Source of the DNA: Cyanobacteria bacterium SBLK
GTDB taxonomy: Bacteria; Cyanobacteriota; Cyanobacteriia; Cyanobacteriales; Spirulinaceae
NCBI GenBank assembly: GCA_017746715.1
Contig: JAGHZQ010000065.1
Location: 186,001 to 250,000 of the forward strand
Length of the DNA stretch: 64,000 nucleotides
Direction of reading: 5' to 3'
Shown: piece by piece, positions 33,150 to 42,440 of the stretch
Numbering within the stretch: position 1 is the first letter of the stretch
How the letters are laid out: each line of letters opens with the position of its first letter
Position numbers and translations under genes: made by a program
Notes under the pieces: model-generated
What the model saw: only the letters and a program-made list of their open reading frames with translations
Told to the model about the DNA's origin: nothing
Database searches by the model: none

Positions 33150-33851
33150 ATGAGTAAAAAGCCCATTGTTATCGCCCCTTCAATTCTCTCAGCGGACTTC
33201 AGCCGTTTGGGAGAAGAAATCGCTGCCGTCGATAAAGCGGGTGCGGATTGGATTCACGTTGATGTGATGGACGGTCGCTTCGTTCCTAACATTACGATCG
33301 GTCCGTTAATCGTTAAAGCCATTCGTCCGATTACGAAAAAGCCGTTAGACGTGCATTTGATGATCGTCGAACCGGAAAAATACGTGGAAGACTTTGCGAA
33401 AGCCGGTGCCGATATTATTTCCGTTCATGCGGAACATAATGCTTCTCCTCACCTTCATCGCACTTTAACTCAGATTCAAGAGTTGGGCAAAAAAGCCGGA
33501 GTGGTTTTAAATCCTTCTACGCCGTTGGAATTGATCGAATACGTCATCGATGTTTGCGATTTGGTCTTGTTGATGAGCGTGAATCCCGGTTTTGGCGGTC
33601 AGAGCTTCATTCCCCAAATTACCGAGAAGGTTCGCAAGTTGCGCCGGATGTGCGACGATCGCGGTGTAGATCCTTGGATTGAAGTGGATGGCGGTTTGAA
33701 GATGCACAATACTTGGCATGTCCTCGAAGCAGGTGCCAATGCAATTGTTGCTGGCTCTGCGGTGTTCAAGGCTGCCGATTATGCCGAGGCGATTGAAGGC
33801 ATTCGCCATAGCAAGCGCCCTGCTCCCGAGAAGGAGTTGGTCGCGGTTTGA
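33150..33851 (+). CDS. rpe: Ribulose-phosphate 3-epimerase
   Basis: 233 residues, full length, with GGAG about 12 bases before the ATG. TIM-barrel signature motifs: APSILSADFSRLGEE, WIHVDVMDGRFVPNIT (catalytic Asp), DVHLMIVEPEKY, LLMSVNPGFGGQSFIP, IEVDGGL and GSAVFKA for phosphate binding. It interconverts ribulose-5-phosphate and xylulose-5-phosphate in the Calvin cycle and pentose phosphate pathway. Confidence 0.97.
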   Translation: MSKKPIVIAPSILSADFSRLGEEIAAVDKAGADWIHVDVMDGRFVPNITIGPLIVKAIRPITKKPLDVHLMIVEPEKYVEDFAKAGADIISVHAEHNASPHLHRTLTQIQELGKKAGVVLNPSTPLELIEYVIDVCDLVLLMSVNPGFGGQSFIPQITEKVRKLRRMCDDRGVDPWIEVDGGLKMHNTWHVLEAGANAIVAGSAVFKAADYAEAIEGIRHSKRPAPEKELVAV

Positions 33852-33984
33852 GGTTTAACTTGTAGGGTTAATTTTTGCAGGCAATATCAAGCAAGGGGCT
33901 TGGAGTATTGTCTGCTTTTTTTATGGGAATGGCGATCGCGATAGTTAGAATATTGAGAAATCTTGGCTGAGAGCAGTAAATCTT

Positions 33985-34195
33985 TCTGGGGGACTAGCCC
34001 CACTTCGGCGCTGCTCAGTGATCGCCCAGACCCCAACAGGGCGCGTTCCCTCTCTTGGTCAGCATTCCCTAGGTGAGGAAACCTACTCCCTACGGGAACG
34101 CTTCGCGAACACCGGGGTCTGACCGCTAGGCGAATGCGATTCGCCGGGGTCGCCCTGCCACTGGGGGACGAGATGCCTCCCCCAGACCCCCTGCA
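33985..34195. repeat. Composite dispersed-repeat block between rpe and the TPR gene
   Basis: Within the 466-base gap 33852-34317 lies a GC-rich mosaic. ACTTCGGCGCTGCTCAGT (34002-34019) has a reverse-complement match (17/18) inside the exosortase gene at 49418-49435. CTCCCTACGGGAACGCTTCG plus CGAAC (34087-34111) and AGGCGAATGCGATTCG (34129-34144) recur at 26240 and 26191. Outer segments such as CTGGGGGAC/CAGTGGCAGGG and CAGACCCC/GGGGTCTGACC are mutually inverted. No gene is visible. The rest of the gap holds the end of rpe and the TPR promoter. Confidence 0.65.
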
Positions 34196-34317
34196 TACTG
34201 TCGCCTCTGTTATCTCGTTAATAGGGTTACGGATAAATCCTTGAGAATGTTTTCAAGTTAAGATTTTCAAGGTTTTTAGCGATCTCAATTCACGTTAATT
34301 TACATCGGTTTTCAATC

Positions 34318-35403
34318 ATGCTCGATCGCGTTGCTGAAGCCATCAAGTGCGAAGATTACCGCATGGCGGCTAAGTTATTAAAACCCCTCATTCAAACCGA
34401 TTCTAAGAATCCGTGGGTGCGATTTTATGCCGGACGCATTAAGGAGGGATTGGGAAAGCGAGAGGAGGCAGAGCGAATCTATCTCTATCTTTTACCCAAG
34501 ACGACCAACCCCAAACTCATGTCGCAAATTCGTCAAGGGATTTCTCGCCTCGAAGTTGCTGCGCGATCGCAAAAAGAACGAGCGATTTCCGAGTCGGTGG
34601 CGAGTGAGGGAGGAGAAGAATTGGGGGTTTTAATTCTCGAACCCCTCGCTCCCGAAGCCAGACAAGAAGCGGCCAAAGCCTTTGGTAAAATTATGAATAT
34701 GGATGCGTATACCGCCCGCTTGCGTCTGCCCGTGCGGGGTTGGCGGTTGTATCGTCCGGGGAAAATCGGCGAACTCGATTATTATGTTTCTCGCCTCCAA
34801 CAGGTTGATATTCCCAGTTTTTGTCAGTCGTTGAGTCCCATTGACGCGATCGAAGTGTTAGAGGTGCATTATTTTCAAACCCTCAAACCGCAAGTTCGCG
34901 TTCGCTGCAAAAATAATGCCGGACAAGAAGGAGGATTTAACTTTAGTTGGGAAGAAGTGAGTCAGCGCGTTATCGGACGCATTCCCCTGTTTGAATCGGT
35001 GGTGGTTTGGGATGCACGGCGAAATATTAAGCGCAAGACACAAAAACAGGATAGCGTTCCTTTCTGCGATTTGCATTTGAGCGATCGCAACTGCATTCTT
35101 CGCTTGAGCGATCGCACCTATCAATTTCAACAAGGGGTGACGTTCGCTTCTAAACCCGTTTCTTTACCTCTCGGGGAACAAGACACTGCTAACAAAAGTT
35201 GGCACTATTTGACGAAATTTCTCGATGAAACCCTCGGCGATCGTCCGATGCAAGATAATTTTAATAGTTTTGCCGAGACGGCGATCGATTTTCGCGAAAC
35301 CCTCGATCGCATGGCATTGCGGATCGATCTCGAACGACGCAAACCCAGTCTTTGGGATCGCGCTTTTCAGCTCTATAGCGGTTTGCATTTTTTTCGGAAG
35401 TGA
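34318..35403 (+). CDS. TPR-like conserved cyanobacterial protein
   Basis: 361 residues. The first 85 form two tetratricopeptide-like helix pairs (DYRMAAKLLKPLIQTDSKNP, WVRFYAGRIKEGLGKREEAE). The rest has an unrecognised alpha/beta region with the conserved-looking block MNMDAYTARLRLPVRGWRLY and a C-terminal amphipathic end (LWDRAFQLYSGLHFFRK). No membrane segment except possibly the last helix. Likely a scaffold or interaction protein; function unknown. Monocistronic by spacing. Confidence 0.65.
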   Translation: MLDRVAEAIKCEDYRMAAKLLKPLIQTDSKNPWVRFYAGRIKEGLGKREEAERIYLYLLPKTTNPKLMSQIRQGISRLEVAARSQKERAISESVASEGGEELGVLILEPLAPEARQEAAKAFGKIMNMDAYTARLRLPVRGWRLYRPGKIGELDYYVSRLQQVDIPSFCQSLSPIDAIEVLEVHYFQTLKPQVRVRCKNNAGQEGGFNFSWEEVSQRVIGRIPLFESVVVWDARRNIKRKTQKQDSVPFCDLHLSDRNCILRLSDRTYQFQQGVTFASKPVSLPLGEQDTANKSWHYLTKFLDETLGDRPMQDNFNSFAETAIDFRETLDRMALRIDLERRKPSLWDRAFQLYSGLHFFRK

Positions 35404-35426
35404 CCTTTTTTTGAATTGATGTGATA

Positions 35427-35534
35427 ATGATGATTAAGAATCTTTTCGGGAGTTTGGATAATGCGATCGCTTTGGCGGATGAGGCGTTAAATTTATCTGC
35501 GGGGATGCTGTTAGAGGAGGGAGATAATGCCTAG
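35427..35534 (+). CDS. Possible 35-residue protein overlapping hsdM start
   Basis: A short frame encodes MMIKNLFGSLDNAIALADEA and a helical remainder, ending at TAG 532-534, eight bases inside the methylase gene. GAGGAGGGAG at its 3' end is the ribosome site of the methylase. It could be a coupling leader peptide or a remnant of a longer antitoxin-like or methylase-associated gene. No homology is recognised. Confidence 0.3.
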   Translation: MMIKNLFGSLDNAIALADEALNLSAGMLLEEGDNA

Positions 35535-37182
35535 AGAATCTAGTTTTGGAGTTCGCGAAAGCGTGGCAGGGTCGTATCGCGGAGAAAGTTGGATTTCTCC
35601 AGATTTTAATCGGTTTGGGGACGAACTTTGGGATGTGGCTAATATTTTACGAGATGATGCGGTACATTTAGTGGATCGCTTGGAGATTTTTAGTTTATTT
35701 TTGTTTCTGAAACTCTGGGATGAGATAGCGTTGGAAGAAGAAGCGGCAGGAAAATCTCCACCAGAACAGCAGTTAATTCCAGAAAAATATCGCTTTCATA
35801 ATTGGGCGGAATATCCCGATCGCTATGCAGAATCTTTGGGATTTGAGGATTCTATTTTATTCTGTCGTCAGATGTTTACAGATTTGGCAAATCGTCAATC
35901 AAAACACGATTCGGCGCGGGATCTTCGACGATTATTTAAGGATGCTCGTTTTCCTTTACGTTATACAACAACGGTGCGATCGCTTGCCTCGAAATTAGCC
36001 AAATTAAATTTACGAGAAATCATGTTGCAGGGGATGAGTGCGGGGAATGAACGCTTTGATATTTTGGGACGAACTTATGAGTATTTGTTACAACGTTTTG
36101 CACATAATAAGGAGTTTGCAGAGTATTTTACCCCCCGCCATGTTGTCGATCGCATTGTGGAAATTATGCAGCCGCAAATCGGCGAATCTATCTACGATCC
36201 TGCTTGCGGGACGGGAGGATTTATCGTGCGGGCTTTTGAGTTTGTTCGTCGGGAAATCAATCAATCTTGTCGCTCTTTTTCGGAAAAGGAAAGGTTAGTA
36301 CTCGCTCTGAAAACGGAGCATTTAAACGGGGTGGAATTTATTCCTATCGTGTTTAAATTGGCGCTGATGAATATGATTTTACATCAAGATGGTTCGAGTC
36401 AGCTGGCCAATGAGGATAGTCTCTCGCATAAGGCGCAAGATAAACATAAAAATAAGTACGATTTGATTCTGGCAAATCCACCTTTTGGACCCACAAATCA
36501 GGAACGTTTGGCGGTGTTTGAGTTTCAAATTAAGCTCTATGAGGCGTTGTTTGTTCAACACGTGATGAATGCCCTGAAACCGGGGGGACGGGCGGCTGTG
36601 GTGGTGAAGGAGGGGTTATTATTTGATAGTAAGGGACAGTTGCGGAAGATTTGCCGCAAGTTGGTAGAACAGTTTGAATTATTGGCGGCGATTAGTTTGC
36701 CGAATGGGGTGTTTAATCCCTATAGTGGTTCAAAAACGAGCGTTATTGTCTTTCGCCGTCCTTTGGGACGGGAAGATGTGAGAACTTCTAAGGTGTGGTT
36801 TTATCGGGTGGAAAGTGACGGGCGAGATTTGGGGGCGACACGGCGCAAGTTAGCGGATTTTGACACGGATGGGGATTTAAAGGAAATGACGGAGCTATTT
36901 CCCTATCGTTGGCAAAATGCGCCTCATGGTGGGGTGCGGGCGGTTCTAAAAAGCGATCGCTTGTCGGATTTTACGGGCGATCGCGCTTGGTGGGCAGATT
37001 TGCAGGAAATTCGCGAAACGAATTACAATCTGACGGCGGGGCGTTATTGTCCCCATCAAGCGGAGGCGGTAGAATACGAAAAACCTGCTGTTTTGATTAA
37101 TCGCTTGTTGGAGTTGGAGGCGGAAATTACAACAGATTTACAAAAACTTTTGGTCATGGTCAGTAATGAGGATGTTGCTTAA
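35527..37182 (+). CDS. hsdM: Type I restriction-modification DNA methylase subunit
   Basis: 551 residues, with GGAGGGAG immediately upstream. The N-terminal helical HsdM domain contains LWDVANILRDDA. The SAM-binding motif is YDPACGTGGFIVRAFE and the catalytic motif IV is LANPPFGPTN (NPPF), typical of N6-adenine methylases. It methylates adenine in the sequence chosen by the S subunit. The specificity gene follows 174 bases downstream on the same strand. No HsdR motor-nuclease gene is found on either side, so within this window the pair can only modify. Confidence 0.93.
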   Translation: MPRESSFGVRESVAGSYRGESWISPDFNRFGDELWDVANILRDDAVHLVDRLEIFSLFLFLKLWDEIALEEEAAGKSPPEQQLIPEKYRFHNWAEYPDRYAESLGFEDSILFCRQMFTDLANRQSKHDSARDLRRLFKDARFPLRYTTTVRSLASKLAKLNLREIMLQGMSAGNERFDILGRTYEYLLQRFAHNKEFAEYFTPRHVVDRIVEIMQPQIGESIYDPACGTGGFIVRAFEFVRREINQSCRSFSEKERLVLALKTEHLNGVEFIPIVFKLALMNMILHQDGSSQLANEDSLSHKAQDKHKNKYDLILANPPFGPTNQERLAVFEFQIKLYEALFVQHVMNALKPGGRAAVVVKEGLLFDSKGQLRKICRKLVEQFELLAAISLPNGVFNPYSGSKTSVIVFRRPLGREDVRTSKVWFYRVESDGRDLGATRRKLADFDTDGDLKEMTELFPYRWQNAPHGGVRAVLKSDRLSDFTGDRAWWADLQEIRETNYNLTAGRYCPHQAEAVEYEKPAVLINRLLELEAEITTDLQKLLVMVSNEDVA

Positions 37183-37215
37183 ATATGGCTTACGCAGTGT
37201 CATGAGATTTCGCCC

Positions 37216-37245
37216 CCCTAGCCCCCCAAATCTGGGGGGCTAGGG
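37216..37245. repeat. Palindromic repeat between hsdM and hsdS
   Basis: Perfect 13-bp inverted repeat: CCCTAGCCCCCCA (37216-37228), loop AATC, TGGGGGGCTAGGG (37233-37245). This C/G palindrome is of a type found dispersed in cyanobacterial intergenic regions; it may also attenuate transcription into hsdS. Confidence 0.8.
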
Positions 37246-37356
37246 AGACCAGGTGTCTAAGTTCTATTAAAGCTGAAATTGTAACGAATTATTGAGGGGG
37301 CTTGGCAAATGTCACGAGTTATGAGTTGTCAGTAAGAGGGGGTGTAGACATAAATC

Positions 37357-39060
37357 ATGATTGAAGAGCGATCGAATTTACCGAAAGGTTGGCGATTATT
37401 ACCCATTAATGAAACTGCAAATATTAATCCTAGCACTCTTTTACCTGAAAATATCACTGATTCATCGAATGTTCTGCATTTTAGTATGGCGAGTATTGAT
37501 GAATTAAATGGAATCTTGAAAGAACCTGAATTCTTATCTTTTAAGAAGTGCAGATCTGGTAAAAGTCGTTTTATAGATAATGATGTTTTATTTGCTAAAA
37601 TAACCCCTTGCATGCAAAATAAAAAATCTGCATTGGTAGAAGGTTTAAAAAATAATATTGGGTTTGGTTCTTCTGAATTTTATGTGTTGCGTTCAAAAAA
37701 GATAATTTCACCTCAATATTTATTCTTTTTTGTTCGTCAAAATTCTTTTATAGAAGAAGCAACCAAAAATTTTACTGGAACATCTGGAAGGCAAAGAGTA
37801 CCTTCTAGTTTTTGGCAAAATATAAACATTCCTCTTCCACCGCTACCCGTACAAGAGAGAATTGTTGAAATACTTCAGAAAGCGGATGAAATACGCCGGA
37901 AACGTCAAGAAGCATTAGCAATCGCAGATTCAATTTTACCTGCAATCTTTAATGATATGTTTGGCAATCAAAAAGAAGAGTCAAAAAAATTTACAACTGT
38001 AAAATTAAAAGATATTTGCACAATAACTAGCGGAAAAACACCATCAAAGAAAAATCCAGAATTTTGGACAGACGGGATAATTCCTTGGATATCTGCAAAA
38101 AATATGAAAGTTCTGGAAATTTATGATGTTCCTGATAAAATTACTGAGAAGGCATTAGGATCGACAAAAAAAACTGATATCGATACCATTCTAATTGTCG
38201 TCCGGGGTATGATATTGCAGCACTCTGTCCCTATTTGTTTAGTTAAAACTCCTTTAACATTTAATCAAGATATTAAAGGTTTAAAACCAAAAAATAATAT
38301 TCCTAGTGAATTTATCTTTTGGTCGTTAAAATACTACGAACGCAAATTGTTAGAATTAGTAGATACTGCATCTCATGGAACCCAAAAAATTGATACAGAT
38401 AGATTAATGGATTTTACAATTTCGCTTGTAGATTTTCAAGAAATGCAATATTTTAGTTCAATTCATCGTCATTTTTTGGATTCAGAAGAAAAACGCCTGC
38501 AAGCAAAGAAAGAAGCAGAAGATATTTTTAACTCTCTTCTCTCCCAAGCCTTCACTGGAGAACTCACCGCAGAGTGGGAGCAAATCCATGCCGAATATAT
38601 CGCCAACCAACAACAATATTACCAACGTTTGCCTCAACTAACCCTCCTTTTCTTCCTCCAGAAAAGACAAAAAACTATCCTTGTCACCGAACTCATGAAA
38701 TATGTCTTTCTCCTGCAGATGGAAGGCAGCACCCAACAACGCTATTATCAGTTTATCCCCTACCATTACGGACCTTTTGCCGAGGATATATATCGCGACC
38801 TCGAAACCTTACAGCAACAAGGAGCGATCGCTATTGACAAAAGGGACAAAGAGAAAACCAAAATTTCCCTCTCTGACGCGAAAACCATTCCTCAAACCTT
38901 ATCCCAACTCCCCGCAGACCTTCAAGAAGACATCGCCACTATTCTCAACCAATACGGCGATTTAAACCTCACTGAACTCCTCGACACCGTTTATCAAAAA
39001 TATCCCACTTACGCCAAAAACAGTAAACGAAAGCGATCGACGAAAAAGGAGGCAAAATAA
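37357..39060 (+). CDS. hsdS: Type I specificity subunit fused to a Panacea/DUF4065-like domain
   Basis: 567 residues. TRD1 begins LPKGWRLLPINETANIN and ends with PLPPLPVQERIVEILQKADE, the conserved spacer helix. TRD2 begins VKLKDICTITSGKTPSK and ends with a second helix (FNSLLSQAFTGELTAEWE). The remaining 130 residues are not part of ordinary HsdS: ILVTELMKYVFLLQMEG, then YQFIPYHYGPFAEDIYRDLE and LQQQGAIAI resemble the YwgA/Panacea (DUF4065) domain, an antitoxin-like module. TRD DNA is very AT-rich, while the C-terminal quarter from about 38500 has the base composition of the surrounding genome. It would select the target for HsdM. Confidence 0.85.
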   Translation: MIEERSNLPKGWRLLPINETANINPSTLLPENITDSSNVLHFSMASIDELNGILKEPEFLSFKKCRSGKSRFIDNDVLFAKITPCMQNKKSALVEGLKNNIGFGSSEFYVLRSKKIISPQYLFFFVRQNSFIEEATKNFTGTSGRQRVPSSFWQNINIPLPPLPVQERIVEILQKADEIRRKRQEALAIADSILPAIFNDMFGNQKEESKKFTTVKLKDICTITSGKTPSKKNPEFWTDGIIPWISAKNMKVLEIYDVPDKITEKALGSTKKTDIDTILIVVRGMILQHSVPICLVKTPLTFNQDIKGLKPKNNIPSEFIFWSLKYYERKLLELVDTASHGTQKIDTDRLMDFTISLVDFQEMQYFSSIHRHFLDSEEKRLQAKKEAEDIFNSLLSQAFTGELTAEWEQIHAEYIANQQQYYQRLPQLTLLFFLQKRQKTILVTELMKYVFLLQMEGSTQQRYYQFIPYHYGPFAEDIYRDLETLQQQGAIAIDKRDKEKTKISLSDAKTIPQTLSQLPADLQEDIATILNQYGDLNLTELLDTVYQKYPTYAKNSKRKRSTKKEAK

Positions 39061-39073
39061 GATTAATCTGTTT

Positions 39074-39104
39074 TGTAAGGACGTAGCATACCTACGTCCT
39101 TACA
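39074..39104. terminator. Bidirectional terminator between hsdS and ctp
   Basis: TGTAAGGACGTAG (39074-39086), loop of 5, CTACGTCCTTACA (39092-39104): a perfect 13-bp stem lying between convergent genes. T-rich bases (TTTT) precede it on the plus strand, giving an A/T-flanked hairpin usable in either direction. Confidence 0.65.
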
Positions 39105-39137
39105 GGGTTTCAGATATTATTCATCGGGTTTTAAGAA

Positions 39138-40496
39138 CTATTCCCCCGCTTCTTCTTCAATCAGTTGGCGAATGCTAATGGGAGCAGGAGGAGTATCGAG
39201 GGAATCTTCCCGAGCGAAACGTTCCTGCAATACATTTAACGCTCGAGCGTAGTGAGGATCTCGCCTGCTTCCCCGCGTGGCTGGATTACCCCGTAAAAGT
39301 CGCTGCTCTTCCCGCGTTAAACTCACTTCAATATCGGGGGCAATACCGTTATTGTTAATATTAATGCCACTCGGCGGATAATAACGAGAGATTGTCACGG
39401 CTAAACCCGAATCATCCGAGAGGGAGTGAACCGATTGCACCGTTCCCTTCCCATAAGTCCGATTCCCGATCAATGTCGCCCGTCCGTTATCTTTTAACGC
39501 ACCTGCCAAAATTTCGCTGGCACTGGCAGAATACTCATCCACTAAAACCACCAAAGGTAACTCGGTTAAAGAAGTTCGGTCGGCAGAATATTCGCGATCG
39601 CCTCCCGATCGGTCTACCGTCCTGACAATTGCTCCCGTTTCCATCCACATCCGCGCAATATCGACGCTCGAAAATAACAGTCCCCCCGGATTTCCCCGCA
39701 AATCCAAAACAAACCCACTGACATCCTGTTCTTGCAGTTTGGCGATCGCCCGTTGCATTTGTTCGGCAGCGTGAGAACTAAATTCCTCAAGGTACATATA
39801 ACCCACTCGCATCTCATTTTCCTCGCGCAAGCTGTAATGCAGCACGGGGACTTCTACGGGAGAACGGGTTAGCGTTACCTCAAATAGCCCCTTATTGGGA
39901 CGGGTTAATTGTAAGGTGACATTGCTGCCTTCTTCGCCGCGCAATAGCTTTACTGCTTGTTCGATCTTCATCAATGCTGTCGTTTGACTATCGATGCGAA
40001 GAATGCGATCTCCTTCTTGAATGCCGGCTTTGGCAGCGGGAGAGTCATTAAGTAATTCAACAATCTCGAGGGCGCTACCCGTCGTATCAATTTGCAAGCG
40101 CACGCCAATTCCCGATAGTTCTCCCGTTGTTTGGGTGGTCAGTTCGGTAAATTCTTCCGGGTCGAGAAAGCGGGTGTAGGGGTCGCCCAATTCTCGCAGT
40201 GCCTTGCGAATTGCCCGATAAGCCTCTTCTTGGGAAGTATATTCGCGCTCGAGTAAGTCTTGACGCATTTCTTGCCATTCTTCGCGATCGAAGTCTCGGC
40301 CGACAAATTCGTTATTCACAATTTGCCACACTTCATCGACGATCGCTTTCGGGCTATTTTCTAGGCTCGCTTTTGCTGGAGAAACGAAAGAGAATGCAAC
40401 CGCAGAGGTAACAATCGAGCTAACGGCTAAAGTGACAAGGGTGCCATGTGCCAACCAATGCTGCAGCCGAGAAGACAATTGAGGGATTTCTTTCAT
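39138..40496 (-). CDS. Carboxyl-terminal processing protease (S41 family)
   Basis: 452 residues from the ATG at 40496; the frame upstream of that reaches only a TTG and reads like non-coding sequence. A signal peptide follows (LAHGTLVTLAVSSIVTSAVA ... SPAKA). Then come a PDZ domain (GIGVRLQID, AGIQEGDRILRID) and the S41 catalytic core with nucleophile Ser in DEYSASASEILAGAL and general-base Lys in NRTYGKGTVQ. Cyanobacterial CtpA matures the D1 protein of photosystem II; CtpB and CtpC are paralogues, and sequence reading alone does not settle which one this is. Periplasmic or lumenal. Confidence 0.9.
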   Translation of the reverse strand: MKEIPQLSSRLQHWLAHGTLVTLAVSSIVTSAVAFSFVSPAKASLENSPKAIVDEVWQIVNNEFVGRDFDREEWQEMRQDLLEREYTSQEEAYRAIRKALRELGDPYTRFLDPEEFTELTTQTTGELSGIGVRLQIDTTGSALEIVELLNDSPAAKAGIQEGDRILRIDSQTTALMKIEQAVKLLRGEEGSNVTLQLTRPNKGLFEVTLTRSPVEVPVLHYSLREENEMRVGYMYLEEFSSHAAEQMQRAIAKLQEQDVSGFVLDLRGNPGGLLFSSVDIARMWMETGAIVRTVDRSGGDREYSADRTSLTELPLVVLVDEYSASASEILAGALKDNGRATLIGNRTYGKGTVQSVHSLSDDSGLAVTISRYYPPSGININNNGIAPDIEVSLTREEQRLLRGNPATRGSRRDPHYARALNVLQERFAREDSLDTPPAPISIRQLIEEEAGE

Positions 40497-40782
40497 GGAC
40501 GGGTGGACTGGGTAATGATGTGGAATAGTCAAAGATCGGACTTCTATCCTTGAGGACTCTAGGGGAGATTGCCCGTGCGGCAAATGCCCTGGTTGTTATA
40601 AAATCGCTTCCCATCGGGGTGGAAATGGTTTTACCCTAGCAAAGGTCTCAATGCGTTCGCTTCCCAACTTGCCAGTTTGACAAGCGTCCTCGATTTTCAC
40701 CGAAGGTCTAGACCTTTAGACCGATTGGAAATCTGAATGGATGGACTTACTACTACCTTACTCAATTTTAAGCGAATTTTTT

Positions 40783-42384
40783 TTAACTCAACTGCACGAC
40801 CGCGCGATTTTCTAATAAAATGCGATCGCTTAATAAGTCTTCTACAGTAATGCGTAAAAGGCGCTGTTCGTCAACCGCAAATTGTACTTTTACGCGATCG
40901 CTCCCCGGATTGCCGGGGGGAGAGAGTTCGGCAATGGTTCTGGCACCGGAGCGATCGTTGAGGGGTTTAACGGTTGGTTCGGCAGTCCCATCGAGAGTGC
41001 GGGTGACGAGGCGATCGCCGTCGAAGTAAACTTCGGTGTTATTATTTTCTTCTCCCAATTCCCCGATAATCAGTTCGATACTGGGTTGATTGTCTGCGGA
41101 TGCTCCCAAGAACAATTCCACGGGTTTCGGGGTGGGGTAGGGCTGTCCTGCGGGGATAATGGGATGCCAGTCGTGGCATTTGTTGCGGCGATTCCAGTAG
41201 CGGATGCCGTAACTGTGGTAGAGAAAGTCTTTGAGTTCAAAACCTCGGGATAGTTGCAATGCCCCCGAGGCGATCGCTTCAAAGGGGCGATCGCTTTTGA
41301 TTTTTTCGGGGGGGAAGTAGGTGGCTATCCAATCTTGAATGGCGGGAATTTGGGTGGTTCCCCCCACGAGGAGGACGGCATCAATGTCATTTTTTTCAAT
41401 GCCTTGCAACCGTCCCCGTTGCAATACACCTGCCATCATTTCGTCGAGTTTGGGGATAAAGTTGCGTTCTGCTAGGAGGGTTTGGAAGCGATCGCGATCG
41501 AGTTTCAATTCGTAACTTTCTAAGGTTTCATCGTTAAAATAGACTTCGCTGACTTCGGGTTTAGAGGAGAGCTTAATTTTCACCCGTTCTGCCAAACGCA
41601 GGATGAGAGAAGATTTAGGTAGCCCTTGTTCTTCAACAAAATAGTCTGCCAGCCAATTATCGATATCCGAACCGCCTAAATTTTCTCCGGCTTTCGCTAA
41701 AACTCGTGCGGTTTTCACTTTTTGTCTGGTGCTTTCTCCTAAAAATTTATCTCCCCATTTGAGGATAAATCCCATGGGTTTGGTCGAGTTGTTATTTCTC
41801 TCCGAGTTCAATTGTACGAGGGAAAGATCGAGAGTTCCGCCCCCAAAATCCACCACTAATAACACCTCTCCCGTTTCCATTCCATATCCTAATGCAGCGG
41901 CGGTGGGTTCGTCGAGAATGCGAATGCAATCGGCATTTAAAGACTGACAAATGCGAGTCAACCAGTTTCGATAGGATTCGAAACTATCGACGGGAACCGT
42001 TAAGATGAGGGAGTCGAGTTCTTCTTTGGCATCGATTTGTTGCAGGAGAGTTTTTAAAAACCACGTTCCCACTTGTTCAAAAGTGATGGTTTTCCCATCG
42101 AGGGTAGGTAAAAATCCCTGTATTTCCGTGCCGATCCCGCGTTTGAAACTGCGAAAGAAACGGGGATCGCTAGAGAGATCCAAACCGCGATCGCGCACCT
42201 GCCGGCCGATGAGAGTCTTTTCCTCAACGGCATTTTCCACATAAACCAAACTGGGGACGAGGGGGGGATTTTTACCGAGTTGTTGGGACAGTGCGGGAAA
42301 TTTTAGGGTTTCTGCTTGTTGTTTGGCGGTATTCCACTGGGTAATGACCGTGTTGCTTGTACCAAAATCGATCGCGATCGCCAT
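40783..42384 (-). CDS. Hsp70-family (DnaK-like) protein with short C-terminus
   Basis: 533 residues. The actin-like ATPase core is complete: phosphate-1 AIDFGTSNTVITQW, connect-1 LDEPTAAALGYG, phosphate-2 LLVVDFGGGTLDLSL, adenosine motif VLLVGGTTQIPAIQDWI. The C-terminal part is a short beta-sandwich-like segment (VKVQFAVDEQRLLRITVED) without the helical lid of true DnaK. It is a stand-alone Hsp70 relative common in cyanobacteria, with unknown client. The true dnaK of this genome is at 61800. Confidence 0.88.
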   Translation of the reverse strand: MAIAIDFGTSNTVITQWNTAKQQAETLKFPALSQQLGKNPPLVPSLVYVENAVEEKTLIGRQVRDRGLDLSSDPRFFRSFKRGIGTEIQGFLPTLDGKTITFEQVGTWFLKTLLQQIDAKEELDSLILTVPVDSFESYRNWLTRICQSLNADCIRILDEPTAAALGYGMETGEVLLVVDFGGGTLDLSLVQLNSERNNNSTKPMGFILKWGDKFLGESTRQKVKTARVLAKAGENLGGSDIDNWLADYFVEEQGLPKSSLILRLAERVKIKLSSKPEVSEVYFNDETLESYELKLDRDRFQTLLAERNFIPKLDEMMAGVLQRGRLQGIEKNDIDAVLLVGGTTQIPAIQDWIATYFPPEKIKSDRPFEAIASGALQLSRGFELKDFLYHSYGIRYWNRRNKCHDWHPIIPAGQPYPTPKPVELFLGASADNQPSIELIIGELGEENNNTEVYFDGDRLVTRTLDGTAEPTVKPLNDRSGARTIAELSPPGNPGSDRVKVQFAVDEQRLLRITVEDLLSDRILLENRAVVQLS

Positions 42385-42440
42385 ATCCTCTTAAACAAAC
42401 CATAATTTTTTGTCTATCATGCCCCGAACGAGGTTGAAAA

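Noticed and set aside
33985..34195. CRISPR array or structured non-coding RNA
   Set aside because: Repeats are not regularly spaced and contain dispersed-element words; no cas genes nearby.
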